From: Lamellibrachia satsuma
Taxonomy: Eukaryota > Annelida > Polychaeta > Sabellida > Siboglinidae
Direction of reading: 5' to 3'
Assembly (NCBI GenBank): GCA_033239005.1
Contig: BSQZ01000009.1
Coordinates: forward strand, 6,252,252 to 6,316,251
DNA length: 64,000 bases
Shown: positions 46,915-57,347 of the stretch, piece by piece
Layout of the letters: each line of letters begins with the position of its first letter
Numbering within the stretch: position 1 is the stretch's first letter
The notes under the pieces: model-generated
What the model was told of the DNA's origin: nothing
Database searches by the model: none
Seen by the model: the letters and a program-made list of their open reading frames with translations, nothing else
Program-made: the position numbers and the translations under genes

Positions 46915-48385
46915 AGATTTAACAAGATTGCCATCCCAAACAACAAGTTCCAGATGGCAAGTGCACAAGGAAGCCATTGGCTTATCGAGAGTCCAATAAT
47001 TTTCTCATCTATGTGTAGCCCGCATTTATCAAATATCTGTCAGTTCTATTTTTAAACATATTCACACTACTAGGATTAACACAATCATTTGGCACTTTGT
47101 TCCATTCATTTATCACCCTCTGTGAGAAAGAGTACTTTCTCATGTCCAACCTACACTGCTCCTTAACTAATGCTGCTTTGTGTCCTCTGGTTCTACTGCC
47201 TTCTTTAAGTTTGAAGAACATATTCCTATCAACATCCTCATAACCGTTCACTATTTTAAACACTTCTATTTGGTCTCCTCTTAGTCTCCTGGTCTCTAGT
47301 GTTGTCAAACCACATTGTAATAAGCGACTTTTGTAACTAAGGTCTCTCAATTCTGGAATCATTTTAGTTGCTCTTCGTTGTATTCTTTCTAGCTTGTCTA
47401 TGTCCTTTTTACGATACGGCCTCCATGCTTGAATACAATATTCCAAATGTGGTCTAACTATTGCTTTGTACAGGGGTACAATTAGCTGTTTCTCCTTATA
47501 CATGATAGTTCTCCTAATTAGCCCTAGAATTCGATTTCCTTTTGAAGCAGCAATCCCACATTGCTCTAAAATTTTCATGTCAGCACTAAGGGTAGGTAGG
47601 TAAAGTCATCCCCCAGGCATTACGCCTTAGGAAGCCATGAAGGCTTATATGGCCAGTGCTTAAACCAGGTTTCTGTAGTGAGAAGCAACTTAGAGTGCAG
47701 TTATACTGACTTTCCTGGACGGGACACTAGTCCATCGCAGGTACCTTCCAAACAGTGTTTAGTGTTTGTACTCATTTGCAGCTGAGTAGAGACTGAGGCA
47801 AAGTAGGGTAAACGAAATTGCCTAAGCTTCGAAAACAAACCGTGCCCAGTGTGGGTCTTGAACTTACAACCCTCAAATTAGAGTCCAACACCTTAACCAC
47901 TAGGCCACGGATGCCCCCCATGTCATGTCAGCACTAAATGTTACTCCTAAAGTCCTTTTCTTGTGTGGTTCTACCTAGTACAGCATCCCCCATTTGATAT
48001 TCTTCGTCCATGTCCTATGTATATACATTTACACTTCCCAAAATTGAATAACATTTGCTATTTTTCTGACCATTTAACTAATTTATCTAGATCATCCTGT
48101 AAACTTTGTTTATCTGTATCATTTGTAACCTTTCTGAATACTTTTTGTGTCATCTGCAAATTTGAATACTTTGCTAGATATGTCATCTTCTGAATCATAT
48201 ATATATATATATATTAAAAACAGTATAGGTCCTAATACTGATCCCTGTGGTATCCCACTCAAAACTTATTTCCAGTTTGAAATCTCACCATCTACTATTA
48301 CTCTCTGTCTTCTGTGTGTAAGCCACTTTTCTATCCAGTTGATTACGTCATTACCTATACCATGGGCTTTTAGTTTAAATATCAA
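46915..48385 (-). mobile_element. LINE fragment (same family as 51037), split by a SINE
   Basis: Reading leftward, 48385-47938 and then 47589-46915 follow the reverse-transcriptase and 3' part of the 51037-52827 element: KLKAHGI, FADDTK(S)IQ-like, GLIRRTI, then HLEYCIQAWRPYRKKDIDKL, then INEWNKVP and the 3' flank GATAAGCCAATGGCTTCCTT. The C-terminal 189 codons (47009-47578) are still open; the RT part is broken. It is 5'-truncated and ends on the right in an inverted duplication. The 334-bp insert at 47590-47923 is a later SINE. Confidence 0.9.
47590..47923 (-). mobile_element. tRNA-derived SINE with 14-bp target duplication
   Basis: On the minus strand the head reads like a tRNA: GGGGGCATCCGTGGCCTAGT, with an A box (TGGCCTAGTGG, within 47891-47908) and a B box (GTTCAAGACCC, 47853-47863) about 35 bp further on. 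The body contains CTGCGATGGACTAGTGT and CCGTCCAGGAAAGTC, and the 3' end is a short TACC-type tail. The perfect direct repeat CATGTCAGCACTAA flanks it (47576-47589 and 47924-47937), and removing it restores the LINE frame order. This is not a functional tRNA gene. Confidence 0.9.
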
Positions 48386-48448
48386 TCTTTGATACTTAAA
48401 CTAAAAGCCCATGGTATAAGTAATGATGTAATCAACTGGATAGAAAAG
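48326..48448. repeat. 60-bp near-perfect palindrome at the LINE 5' end
   Basis: The arms at 48326-48385 and 48389-48448 match at 57 of 60 positions with a 3-bp spacer. Both arms are LINE sequence (the KLKAHGI..D-x-I-x-W-I-E coding part), in opposite orientation. Confidence 0.95.
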
Positions 48449-49016
48449 GAGGGTGTATTAACATCTATAGATCAACAATTATGTGTAACAGGATATTACC
48501 AAATTGGATTTACATTTAGGATGCAAAAGGGAAATACATGACTTCCACAATGTCACCATTTCGTAGACATGACACCTTTTGGATGTAGTGCAGGATGGTA
48601 GAGTATATGAAACCATGGAGGTGGTTGTGTTACCTGCAATGCATCACTGCTCGGTCACAAGCGTCAATGTGTCATAATTGGTTCTAGATCAGCCCAGTTC
48701 CTGCATAATTGTAAGACTCGTTGCCATGGTGATGCAACTATTAAACACACTCTTACTATGCAGGAGATGTTGTCCACTGGCACATTCATTATATTAATTA
48801 CACATGGTGTGAGGTATTGAGGTGTGTTTTAAGTGAACACCTGGGTCCGTATGATGGCCAAGGTCGGCCGGGAGAATCAGCAGGCTAATTGCACAAATTG
48901 CTTGTTCGGATAACAGCCACATACTATTTGTTTTGTGTATAATAAATCTATTGGTGCTGATGATTATTAATATAGTTGGCAAATATATATTATATACATA
49001 TGCATGTATATATACT
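48449..49016. other. SNRNP70 intron 2, no feature
   Basis: Unique AT-rich sequence between the LINE palindrome and transposon copy 2. Confidence 0.45.
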
Positions 49017-50858
49017 AGGCTAGCATTGGCCTAAAATCTGTTTAGCCAATTTGGCTAAAGGTTAAAATTTTCTTTAGCCAAATGAGATTTTGCTTAGCCA
49101 TTTTTTTTAGCAGACACGAAGATGACAAAACGTCAGAATGCAAAACATGACATAAAATAATGTGTTATGGCCTAGTAAAAAAAAAAACTAGTTTCTTGTC
49201 CCCGCCCATTTCCTTTTTTGTCTATGCCTCCTTTTTTATTTACTATTGAAAAAGATTATTTTAAAAAGTTTTTTCGGTTCTACGAAGAAATCTTTGTCTA
49301 AAATTTGCTGTACGAAGTACAGTTCACTCATTATTCATCATACAAGGTGTAGGGATGTATGTGCATTCTACAGAATCTAAAATAAGATTCGAATGATGAT
49401 GCCTTGCATTAAATAGTCTTTTAGCACTCATTTACATAATCCCAGTCTCGGTCAGTATAAATGCCTGTGATATATACTAATGAAACCATAGCCAAACCTG
49501 CACATTACATTCATAAATACATTCAACAGTGAATTTGCTTCTTGTTTCTAGTCAATTTAAGTAGTTCCGGTGTAACAGGTATGTGCCATATTACATTTAC
49601 ATAAATATTTCTATTCATCTGCCATTCCCACTAAAAAGAAATTTATTTGATAATGGAATGGCAGCCTACTTAGTAATATACATCACTGGCATGTTCCATA
49701 TTGCATCGAAAAAACTACAACTTATCAACCACAGTGAGCATCTAAGACATGGCAGCCATCTTCGAAACTAATAAAAGAAATTCATAAATAGTACATAATA
49801 AGGGCCCTCTAACTTAAAAAAGTCTGGACGAGAAACTAGTTTCTTTTTTACTAGGCCTAATATACGATATTTTATATAAACATAATATACATATATTAAA
49901 CATATAGATGGTCACAAGAAAACATAACACCAATATAAATTAATATAACAATGTTTAATTATAAATATAATACAAGAAAATCGAGCACACACTGCAAATC
50001 TCCAACACTGAGAACGTCGCCATGATATAAGTCCACCACCACCACTCTGGTCTCTGCGACAGTGTCCACTCACTAAACCAGTGAATCCGGGATGCTGCTC
50101 CTTCACCGTACAGATCTTGAAGGCTTCCTGGTATGTAATGAAAGCGTTCTTAACTGTCGTGAGACAATGCTTCTACACGGTCCGCATATGGGCGATAATC
50201 GCCGACTTCGCGTGATCGTTCGCAGTGACCTAGTCCATCTGTCTCTGGCACTTGGGCAGTAATGTCAATCTCTGGTGATCAACAGATATCTCGTGTTTTG
50301 CCAAATCTTCTTGGGCTTGGCGCAGTCCTTCCCGGTGACAAACACGTTCTTTGCTTTCGCATGCATGCATGCAAACTTTGCATCGAAAGACGTGGTTTTT
50401 GCTATCGCGAATAACCAACGCAAAACGTACGAACAGGTTCGCTTTGATGAAACGTGGCTGCGTCGTTTTCTTTTGTTTCTTTCCGCGATCATCGCCCGCC
50501 AAAGTACATTTACGAATCATTTTAACCGATAGCAAATTGAAAAACTGTGAGGAAGTGAGCTCCCACATTTTACACGTTATAAGATTATTTTTGTAGCTGC
50601 CCCGCAGGACGCAAACTTTGGCTGAGAGCAAATAAATCATTGGCTTATCGCCGGGCAATTACAGATTAGGGGGGGCGCGAAAACAATTCCACTAGTGGCG
50701 GGCAGCTATGGTTCACGGGTTCACCGTCGTTTACACGACAATGCGTGTTAACGTGGCCGTAAAAGCGTTTCACCAAATTAGTGAAGAGTTTTTTCCTTTC
50801 GCCAAATGGGAAACCGTTTTGCCTATGGCGCAATTGGCGATCGGCAGCGCTAGCCTAG
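49017..50858 (-). mobile_element. TIR transposon, copy 2 (inverted relative to copy 1)
   Basis: Same family and nearly the same length (1842 bp) as 19292-21136, in the opposite orientation, with termini CTAGGCTAGC and GCGCTAGCCTAG. Copy 2 retains about 45 bp near its 5' end that copy 1 lacks (around 50770-50815). A minus frame at 50230-50658 is open for 142 codons and includes MIRKCTLAGDDRGKKQKK, then NHVFRCKVC, like a zinc-finger N-terminus, then diverges in frame from copy 1. The flanks are TA-rich (ATATA and GTATA), so the duplication cannot be read. Confidence 0.85.
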
Positions 50859-50883
50859 GTATATATGTGTAGTGTTTCCCCTG

Positions 50884-50965
50884 GGTAAAATCGTGTGAGG
50901 TGGTGGAGTGGATAAGGCGAGGAATGCATACCCTTAGGTCTGGGGGCGGGTTCTGATTTTTTGCT
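50884..50965 (+). repeat. tRNA-like head, possible SINE fragment
   Basis: TGGTGGAGTGGATAAGG resembles an A box, and GGGTTCTGATTTT about 45 bp later resembles a degenerate B box. It lies between transposon copy 2 and the LINE. No SINE body or tail follows. Confidence 0.35.
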
Positions 50966-50989
50966 TATAATAGCTTCAAAATGATTATT

Positions 50990-52925
50990 TAAGGATGTTT
51001 TAACTTCCCCTAGAAGGGAGAAAGAAATAAAAATATATGTTAGCATCTGAAAGTAGCTATGAGCAAAAACTGGCATGTAACATAAAAAATGACAGCATGA
51101 GTTTTTATGCATATGTCAGGAGTAAACAAAACATACAAGACAAGGTTGGACCTCTAGAAGACAGTGCTGGAAATATAATATCACAGGGGTTTTTAATGGC
51201 GGAAGACCTAAATGGTTACTTCAGTTCAGTGTTCACCAAAGAAGATATTAGTTCATTACCAGTTGCTGATGCTAAATTTCAGGGGGCTAAATCTGAATAT
51301 TTAGGACCGTTAGTTGTAACTCCAGAATTGGTAGCTAAGAAAATAAAGGCAATGAAGGATAACAAATCACCGGGAGTGGATGGGATTCCTCCAAAATTAC
51401 TAATGGAAACAGTAGATCAAATCAGTATACCACTTGCAAGAGTATTCAACTTGTCATTAAAAGAGGGAGTTGTTCCGTTTGAATGGAAAGAAGCAAACAT
51501 CATACCATTATTTAAAAAGGGTTCGAGAAATAAGTCAGAGAATTACAGACCAGTGAGTTTAACGTCAGTGATTTGTAAATTATTAGAAAGGTTAATTAAA
51601 GACCATATTATGGTGGACTTCCTCGTTAAGCATAAATTATTAAATTCATCTCAACATGGATTCCTTAAAGCGAGGTCATGCTTAACAAATATGTTATGTT
51701 TTTTGGAAGAAATCACTAAGTGGATAGACATGGGATCGCCAGTAGATATTATCTACTTAGATTTTCAGAAAGCTTTTGACAAAGTGCCACATCAAAGATT
51801 GCTACTTAAATTAAAAGCCCATGGTATCGGGGATAGCATAACTGACTGGATAGAACAATGGCTGACTGACAGAAGACAACGAGTTGTAGTAGATGGAGAA
51901 GTTTCAAATTGGAAATCGGTTTTGAGTGGGGTACCTCAAGGATCAGTATTAGGACCTATATTATTCTTAATTTATATCAATGACTTGGCCGACAGTATAA
52001 CAAGTAACGTACTGAAATTTGCGGATGACACAAAACTGTTTAGAAAGGTTAATACTGATGGTGATAAACAACATTTACAAAACGATCTAGACAGATTAGT
52101 GAAATGGTCTGAGAAATGGCAGATGCTGTTCAATTTTGGGAAATGTAAATGCCTACATACAGGACATGGGAACTTGAATGTAAACTATAAAATGGGAGAT
52201 ACTGTTCTGGGTACTACTGTAAAAGAAAAGGACTTAGGAGTTACAATAAGTGCTGATATGAAAGTTTCAGAGCAGTGTGGTATTGCAGCTTCAAAGGGTA
52301 ATCAAATTCTTGGATTGATTAGAAGAAACATAACATACAAGGGAAAAAAGTTAATTATACCTCTTTATAAAGCAATAGTTAGACCTCATTTAGAATACTG
52401 TATACAAGCATGGAGACCATATCGTAAGAAGGATATAGATACGCTTGAATGCATACAAAGGAGAGCAACTAGAATGATTCCAGAACTTAGAGACCTTAGT
52501 TATGAAGAACGCCTGAAAGAATGTGGTTTAACAACTCTAGAGACAAGGAGGTTAAGAGGAGATCAGATTGAAGTTTTTAAGATATTGAATGGGTATGAAA
52601 ATATTGATAGAAATATGTTCTTCTCACTCAAGAAGGATAGCAGAACTAGAGGACATGAGGTAAAATTAGTAAAGGATCAATGTAGATTGGACATCAGGAA
52701 GCACTCGTTCTCACAGAGGACAATAAATGAATGGAACAAATTGTCTACAGATTGTGTAACTGCTAGCAGCGTGAATATGTTTAAAAACAAGGTTGACACA
52801 TATATCAGGAGGGCGGGTTATAAGTAGGTGAACATTGTTGGACTCTCGATAAGCCAATGGCTTCCTTGTCCACTTGCCATCTGGGCCTTTGGCTTGGATG
52901 GCAAATCTTGTTAAAAGTTTTTTGT
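50990..52925 (+). mobile_element. 5'-truncated LINE copy enclosing the RT ORF
   Basis: The 3' boundary is inferred from homology to the minus-strand fragment: both copies share sequence to about ATGGCAAATCTTGTTAAA and then diverge. The 5' boundary is uncertain. Confidence 0.7.
51037..52827 (+). CDS. LINE reverse transcriptase ORF (intact C-terminal part)
   Basis: 596 open codons of a non-LTR retrotransposon ORF2. A linker region (about 95-170: NKSPGVDGIPPKLL, ENYRPVSLTS) leads into the reverse transcriptase: HGFLKARSC at about 207-215, catalytic Asp in YLDFQKAFDKVPH (240-252), GVPQGSVLGP (298-307), and the FADD box with two catalytic Asp (328-331). A C-terminal thumb region follows, with EYCIQAWRPY and RRATRMIPEL. 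The order and tail fit the CR1/L2/Jockey group. No endonuclease domain is seen upstream, so the copy is 5'-truncated, and the first Met is simply the first in the open frame. The lack of any stop or shift suggests a recent insertion. It lies in SNRNP70 intron 2, in sense orientation. Confidence 0.93.
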   Translation: MLASESSYEQKLACNIKNDSMSFYAYVRSKQNIQDKVGPLEDSAGNIISQGFLMAEDLNGYFSSVFTKEDISSLPVADAKFQGAKSEYLGPLVVTPELVAKKIKAMKDNKSPGVDGIPPKLLMETVDQISIPLARVFNLSLKEGVVPFEWKEANIIPLFKKGSRNKSENYRPVSLTSVICKLLERLIKDHIMVDFLVKHKLLNSSQHGFLKARSCLTNMLCFLEEITKWIDMGSPVDIIYLDFQKAFDKVPHQRLLLKLKAHGIGDSITDWIEQWLTDRRQRVVVDGEVSNWKSVLSGVPQGSVLGPILFLIYINDLADSITSNVLKFADDTKLFRKVNTDGDKQHLQNDLDRLVKWSEKWQMLFNFGKCKCLHTGHGNLNVNYKMGDTVLGTTVKEKDLGVTISADMKVSEQCGIAASKGNQILGLIRRNITYKGKKLIIPLYKAIVRPHLEYCIQAWRPYRKKDIDTLECIQRRATRMIPELRDLSYEERLKECGLTTLETRRLRGDQIEVFKILNGYENIDRNMFFSLKKDSRTRGHEVKLVKDQCRLDIRKHSFSQRTINEWNKLSTDCVTASSVNMFKNKVDTYIRRAGYK

Positions 52926-55161
52926 TGCTAAATTCAAAGTACAGGTGTAACTATATGATTCTTGTAGAATTTCTTTCTGGTTTAATGTTTAAAGCACACT
53001 GAAATTGACCATTTTGAAAGTAGAGTAAAACTATTATTTTATTACATATTATTGAATGATAGATTATTATTTTGATTTAGATGAATTGTCATAAAACATG
53101 ATTTTTGGGTGTTCACCATCTTGAATCATAATTCATTACGGAACGTTTTTGGGAGGAGGGGTGAGAAATAGCTATGTGGTGGCAAATATTGGGCAAGGCA
53201 GATGAAGCAAACAGCAAAGAAACACACCTTCCTTGTTATATATGCTGGGGGAAACCAGGGCTTCATATTTGAAAACAACAGGCGAGCGATAAATCGCTCG
53301 CCTAAATATGCCAAATTAATTTAGGCGAGCGATTTGTTAGTTGTTGTTTTTTTCCGTGTGGTGGCGCCACCATTTCGTATTCGGATTCTGTCGTTGTCGC
53401 CATGAAATTTTAATTGGTGCTTGTTGGCGCTGACTTTTTACAAAGAAATAAATGTTTACTTTAGTAAACCCCATACGTTCTGATTGCAATTGGTGAAACG
53501 GTTTTGAATTGCAACATGTCACCGATTACCGTAGGCCGTAGCCTGGCCCTAGGCAAAGCCAGTATAAGAAATATACGCCACGTATAAGAATTAGATGTAT
53601 AGTCATAACTCATAAATACAGCTTAGTAGGCAACACCAATATAAACTGGGGTGAAATGGCTTGCTTCCATTGCATCAAAATGCCAAGCGCACACACAAAC
53701 TCAGTGCGCAAAAAATATGAATTTGTCATCTGCGCATGAAACAGTGAATTAATGTTAAATGGTACCGGAGATGTGCGTCGTAAATTTATGTGTTCAGAGC
53801 GGTTGAAAGACGAAGTGGAACAATTACTAAAATTATCGTTTTCAATGTCTAATCAACTTTTACACTCCGTGTCAACTCATATACATTTTTGGTAGTTCAG
53901 ATCCAGGTTATTATTTTCGATTGTCATTATAGCGTAGTTGGTCAGTTGGATCGTAGCGAAATATTGTTGAGCCCTTAACTATTCCATAACTGTACATGTA
54001 TACCTGTATTCTATTGCTTCCCCTAACATAAATCTTATGAAATGCAACTTCTTGAACATACAGCTACAAAATTTTATTGCATACAAATTTATCAATTTAT
54101 GTCCCATCAGTGTATCAATATTTGAATGACACGGTTAACACAAAATGACAAAGTGGCTTACCTGGGCGGTGGTTTGTTCCTTTCCATGTGGAAGAAGGAC
54201 AGGAGATCGGTGAATTTTCGCGACATGGTGCTGTGTGTTTGTGCAAGCCCTTGTGATGTGGTCAGATCCTTGGTTAAACTATTCACAGTGAGGGGTCAGC
54301 AAGGTTGCTGGTGTGATGGCAGTTATGTTGTTCACAGTGGTGATGGTGGTGTGCTGGTGGTGATCGGGCAGGCAGTCTGCAGAAGTGTGACAACGGATAA
54401 TGAGAAGCATATCATAATTCCCGATTGTGTGGCCTGGTAGGGGTAATTGGGAAAGGATTATGGTCATGCCCACAGCCCCAACCCCCAGTGCAAGTGCAAA
54501 TACTCACACTTATTGACACCTGTGGTAGTTCACAAAGATTTACTTTCTTAGAAATCCAATCTGTTGACAGGTAGAGAGGTAGGCAATTCACAAACACATC
54601 AGCATTAGTCAGTGGACATTATGTCCACTATGGACAGCAGCTACAATTGTACAAGTGTGTTGTGCATTTACATCATAGTCCTGTGTAGGCAGTTAGTCGG
54701 ATAGCTCGAGGCGATTGATCAGAACCACCGTCTCTTGTCACATCTCAGATTTGGCTATTCTTGTGGACAGCACATTATGATCTGTTTAACCAAATGACAT
54801 TCGTGTGATGCGGATACTAGATGCAGTTCTTTATGTGTGTCCAATTCTTAATTACCGACCTGTACAGAATTAAAGTAATAAAGGGCATATTAGCAGTGAT
54901 AAACAGCCTCTCCGTTGGTCGATGAAAACTTGATGTGACTGCACACTAATACATTGAACGGTCTACGTAGTTGCATATAGATTAATACTAAATCAAACTG
55001 GATTAAGAGCCACAAAAATGCAGAAGTGTGACGTCTATTTGTGTTGCTGTCAGGCTCATATTGATGACAGGTAGGCAGTAAATAATTTGGCAATTTTTGG
55101 AAGTTTATGGTCTTGTTATTTCCTGATTTTGGCATCATGCTAAGAAATTACATATTAGCAG
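52926..55161. other. SNRNP70 intron 2, unique sequence with a double hairpin
   Basis: No coding sequence supported. At 53281-53335 the motif GGCGAGCGAT occurs three times in alternating orientation: a 10-bp perfect palindrome (53281-53302) overlaps a 17-bp perfect inverted repeat (53291-53307 with 53319-53335). Confidence 0.6.
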
Positions 55162-55322
55162 CAGGGCTTAAATTTGCGAGCTGTGGCCACTGGCTTGCCA
55201 GTGGCGCTCAAGTATCGTCCTGTGTAAGCCCTACCATTCTCTGTAGAAGGAGGAGCCTTCGATTTGGCTGTGCCATTCACTAGTTCGTTTCCCACCACTA
55301 TGCGTCACCACTGTATGTGCAC

Positions 55323-55515
55323 TAGTGCCCTGCGCGGGCCTAGAATTTGATCCCAAGTCCGGCCCGCAATTAGCTGTTAGAGTCCCGGCCCAGACCCGCA
55401 ATAATTTTTCAGGTCCGGCCCAGGCCCGCAAACTAGAATTTAGGCCCCGGCCCGGGCCCAACCCAGACCGTGAATGTTTGGCCCAGGCCCAGCCCATACC
55501 CGCGGGACAAAGATG
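55323..55515. repeat. GGCCC-rich repeat with hAT-like terminus
   Basis: It starts with TAGTGCCCTGCGCGG, identical to both ends of the 44-bp element at 31397-31440. It continues with many GGCCCGG/GGCCCAG motifs. The other terminus is missing, so this is a truncated copy nested in the 55162-56534 element. Confidence 0.7.
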
Positions 55516-56165
55516 GGTAAGCCCGCGGCCCGCTAAGTTTAGAGAAGATAAACCTATAATCTTATAACAAAGATGAAAAACAAATAAACTGTAAAACAGA
55601 CTTATTGTTTTATTAAATAAAAAAACATATATATATATATATGGGATGGGGCATAATATCCTTAGCTCTTAGTGGAGTACTACTCTTATGCTGAAGGTTC
55701 ATAGTGTGCTGGATGAGTTCTAAAAATCCAGCACCACCAACTTCTTCAAACTTACGAATATCCTGAAGAAAAATTAAAAAAACTTCTTAGTGTCATTACT
55801 ATTAAATTTGATAACATTTGTTATATTTGGCTTTTTTGTATTGGCTTATGGTTAGGGTAGGATATTTGTTTATCTAACCCTGACTTAACCCATATGCAAG
55901 CCATAACCCAAATTTATATTATTAATTGAATTAGCTCAACTAAGTTAACATAATTTAATATGATATTTCAATTAAATGTCACCCACTGGCACTGACACCC
56001 AGTGGCATTTCCAGCAGGCCTGCAGTCACTAGCCTGAGAGGTTCAGACATGTGTGAATTAGCACAAGTGTGAATGAATTAGGGCTGGGGAGAAATACCAA
56101 TTACCAACTGGGTTGGGTACTGGGTAGTTGGCTAGTGGCCTAGTGGGCACTTGGCACTGGGCAGG

Positions 56166-56426
56166 TCATTCAGGTGGTCCTCCTCCTACGTCATTCGCGG
56201 TCTTGCTCTTCTCCATTCCATTTGGTCCACGAGTCCATCCCACTTTATCTAACTCACCAGTTTCTTCATGAAATTCTGTTTCACACCAAACTCCTCCCTC
56301 AGCTGCTCCGTCCTTTACTTGTTCAATCTTTTCACTCCCATAGTTGATTCTGCAAACTTGGGCTTTCTCATGTTTTTCCATCGTTGCCATGGTCTCTATA
56401 CATTGGCTGGAGTTATGCGCAACCAT
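56166..56426 (-). CDS. Acidic 86-codon frame inside a transposon, unknown
   Basis: Minus strand, ATG to TGA without interruption. The composition is unlike the surroundings: many Glu, Lys and Gly residues (EFHEETGELDKVGWTRGPNG). It shows no match I recognise to transposases. It could be a host exon fragment captured by the element, or a chance frame. Confidence 0.3.
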   Translation of the reverse strand: MVAHNSSQCIETMATMEKHEKAQVCRINYGSEKIEQVKDGAAEGGVWCETEFHEETGELDKVGWTRGPNGMEKSKTANDVGGGPPE

Positions 56427-56534
56427 GGTATTTAGTAATTAATAGGCGAAACCTGCTATCCTGGCCAATTGGCCCCTAATTTTGGAAGTTCAGGAGCCAA
56501 CCCCCCTAGATTTTCAGGCAATTTTTAAGCCCTG

Positions 56535-57347
56535 AGCAGCCATTTGCTGTCATGCATTACCTTATGAAATCACACAATTTGATGTATTTATTATAAATCA
56601 AAGTCATTTGCCTCGTTTTACTTTGTGTGGATTGAAGTTAAATATAGTTTTGATGACTGAAAATGCGTGGGTACATGGTTACATCATATCATGATGGAAT
56701 AAATCTGATGTCGTTCATATCAAGCTATATTAATGGAAATGTCACACATTATAAACTACTCTCTGTGTCTATTCATAACAAAATAGATTTTGAGTTTAAT
56801 TCGACCTGATTCGATTTGTCTGACTGCATTGCATGCACAAGAAAGCTGTCTGTCTATTGGTCATGTGTAACCATGGCAATATCTTGAATATCTCTCTGCC
56901 AAAACAAGGTGATTGGAAATGTTTTGTAGCATGAGCTGTGCTACTTGCACGTTCATGCTACCAATTTGTAATAAATGCTTTGAATCAAGCAATATTTGTA
57001 TAGAAAACATGTATAAAAATGATAATGATTCAGTGCACTTTTCATTATGATGTCAGCAGAAAACATGAAGCCCATTTCAAATATTCTGGTAGTTCATGCT
57101 TTGTTTACTATGCTACCACTACCAGAGCTTTCCATGGGCATTGCATAGCATAGGTATGATACTATATAATTTTATATATTAAAAAAAAATGCTTGGCAGA
57201 TAAACAAAATAAATAAAGATATTGGGTAATTGTAAATGACTAACTAGCAGTCTTGCTGCTAAGAATGGTTATTCTTCAAAAAAATGTAAGGTGGTATTTG
57301 CTTTATATAAAGAATATACATATATTGCATCATTTGATAATTCTTAA
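56535..57347. other. SNRNP70 intron 2, no feature
   Basis: Unique AT-rich sequence; nothing recognised. Confidence 0.45.

Larger units (their letters stand above)
55162..56534. mobile_element. hAT-like TIR element, 5-bp duplication AGCAG
   Basis: The left end CAGGGCTTAAATTTGC and the inverse of the right end CAGGGCTTAAAAATTGC form a terminal inverted repeat. AGCAG flanks both sides (55157-55161 and 56535-56539). The CAGGG start is hAT-like, but the duplication is 5 rather than 8 bp. The interior has a GGCCC-rich repeat (55323-55515), an AT microsatellite near 55628 and an 86-codon acidic frame on the minus strand. No complete transposase was seen. Confidence 0.68.

Noticed and set aside
47853..47923. 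tRNA gene
   Set aside because: The A and B boxes belong to a SINE with a body, tail and target duplication; the tRNA fold is degraded.
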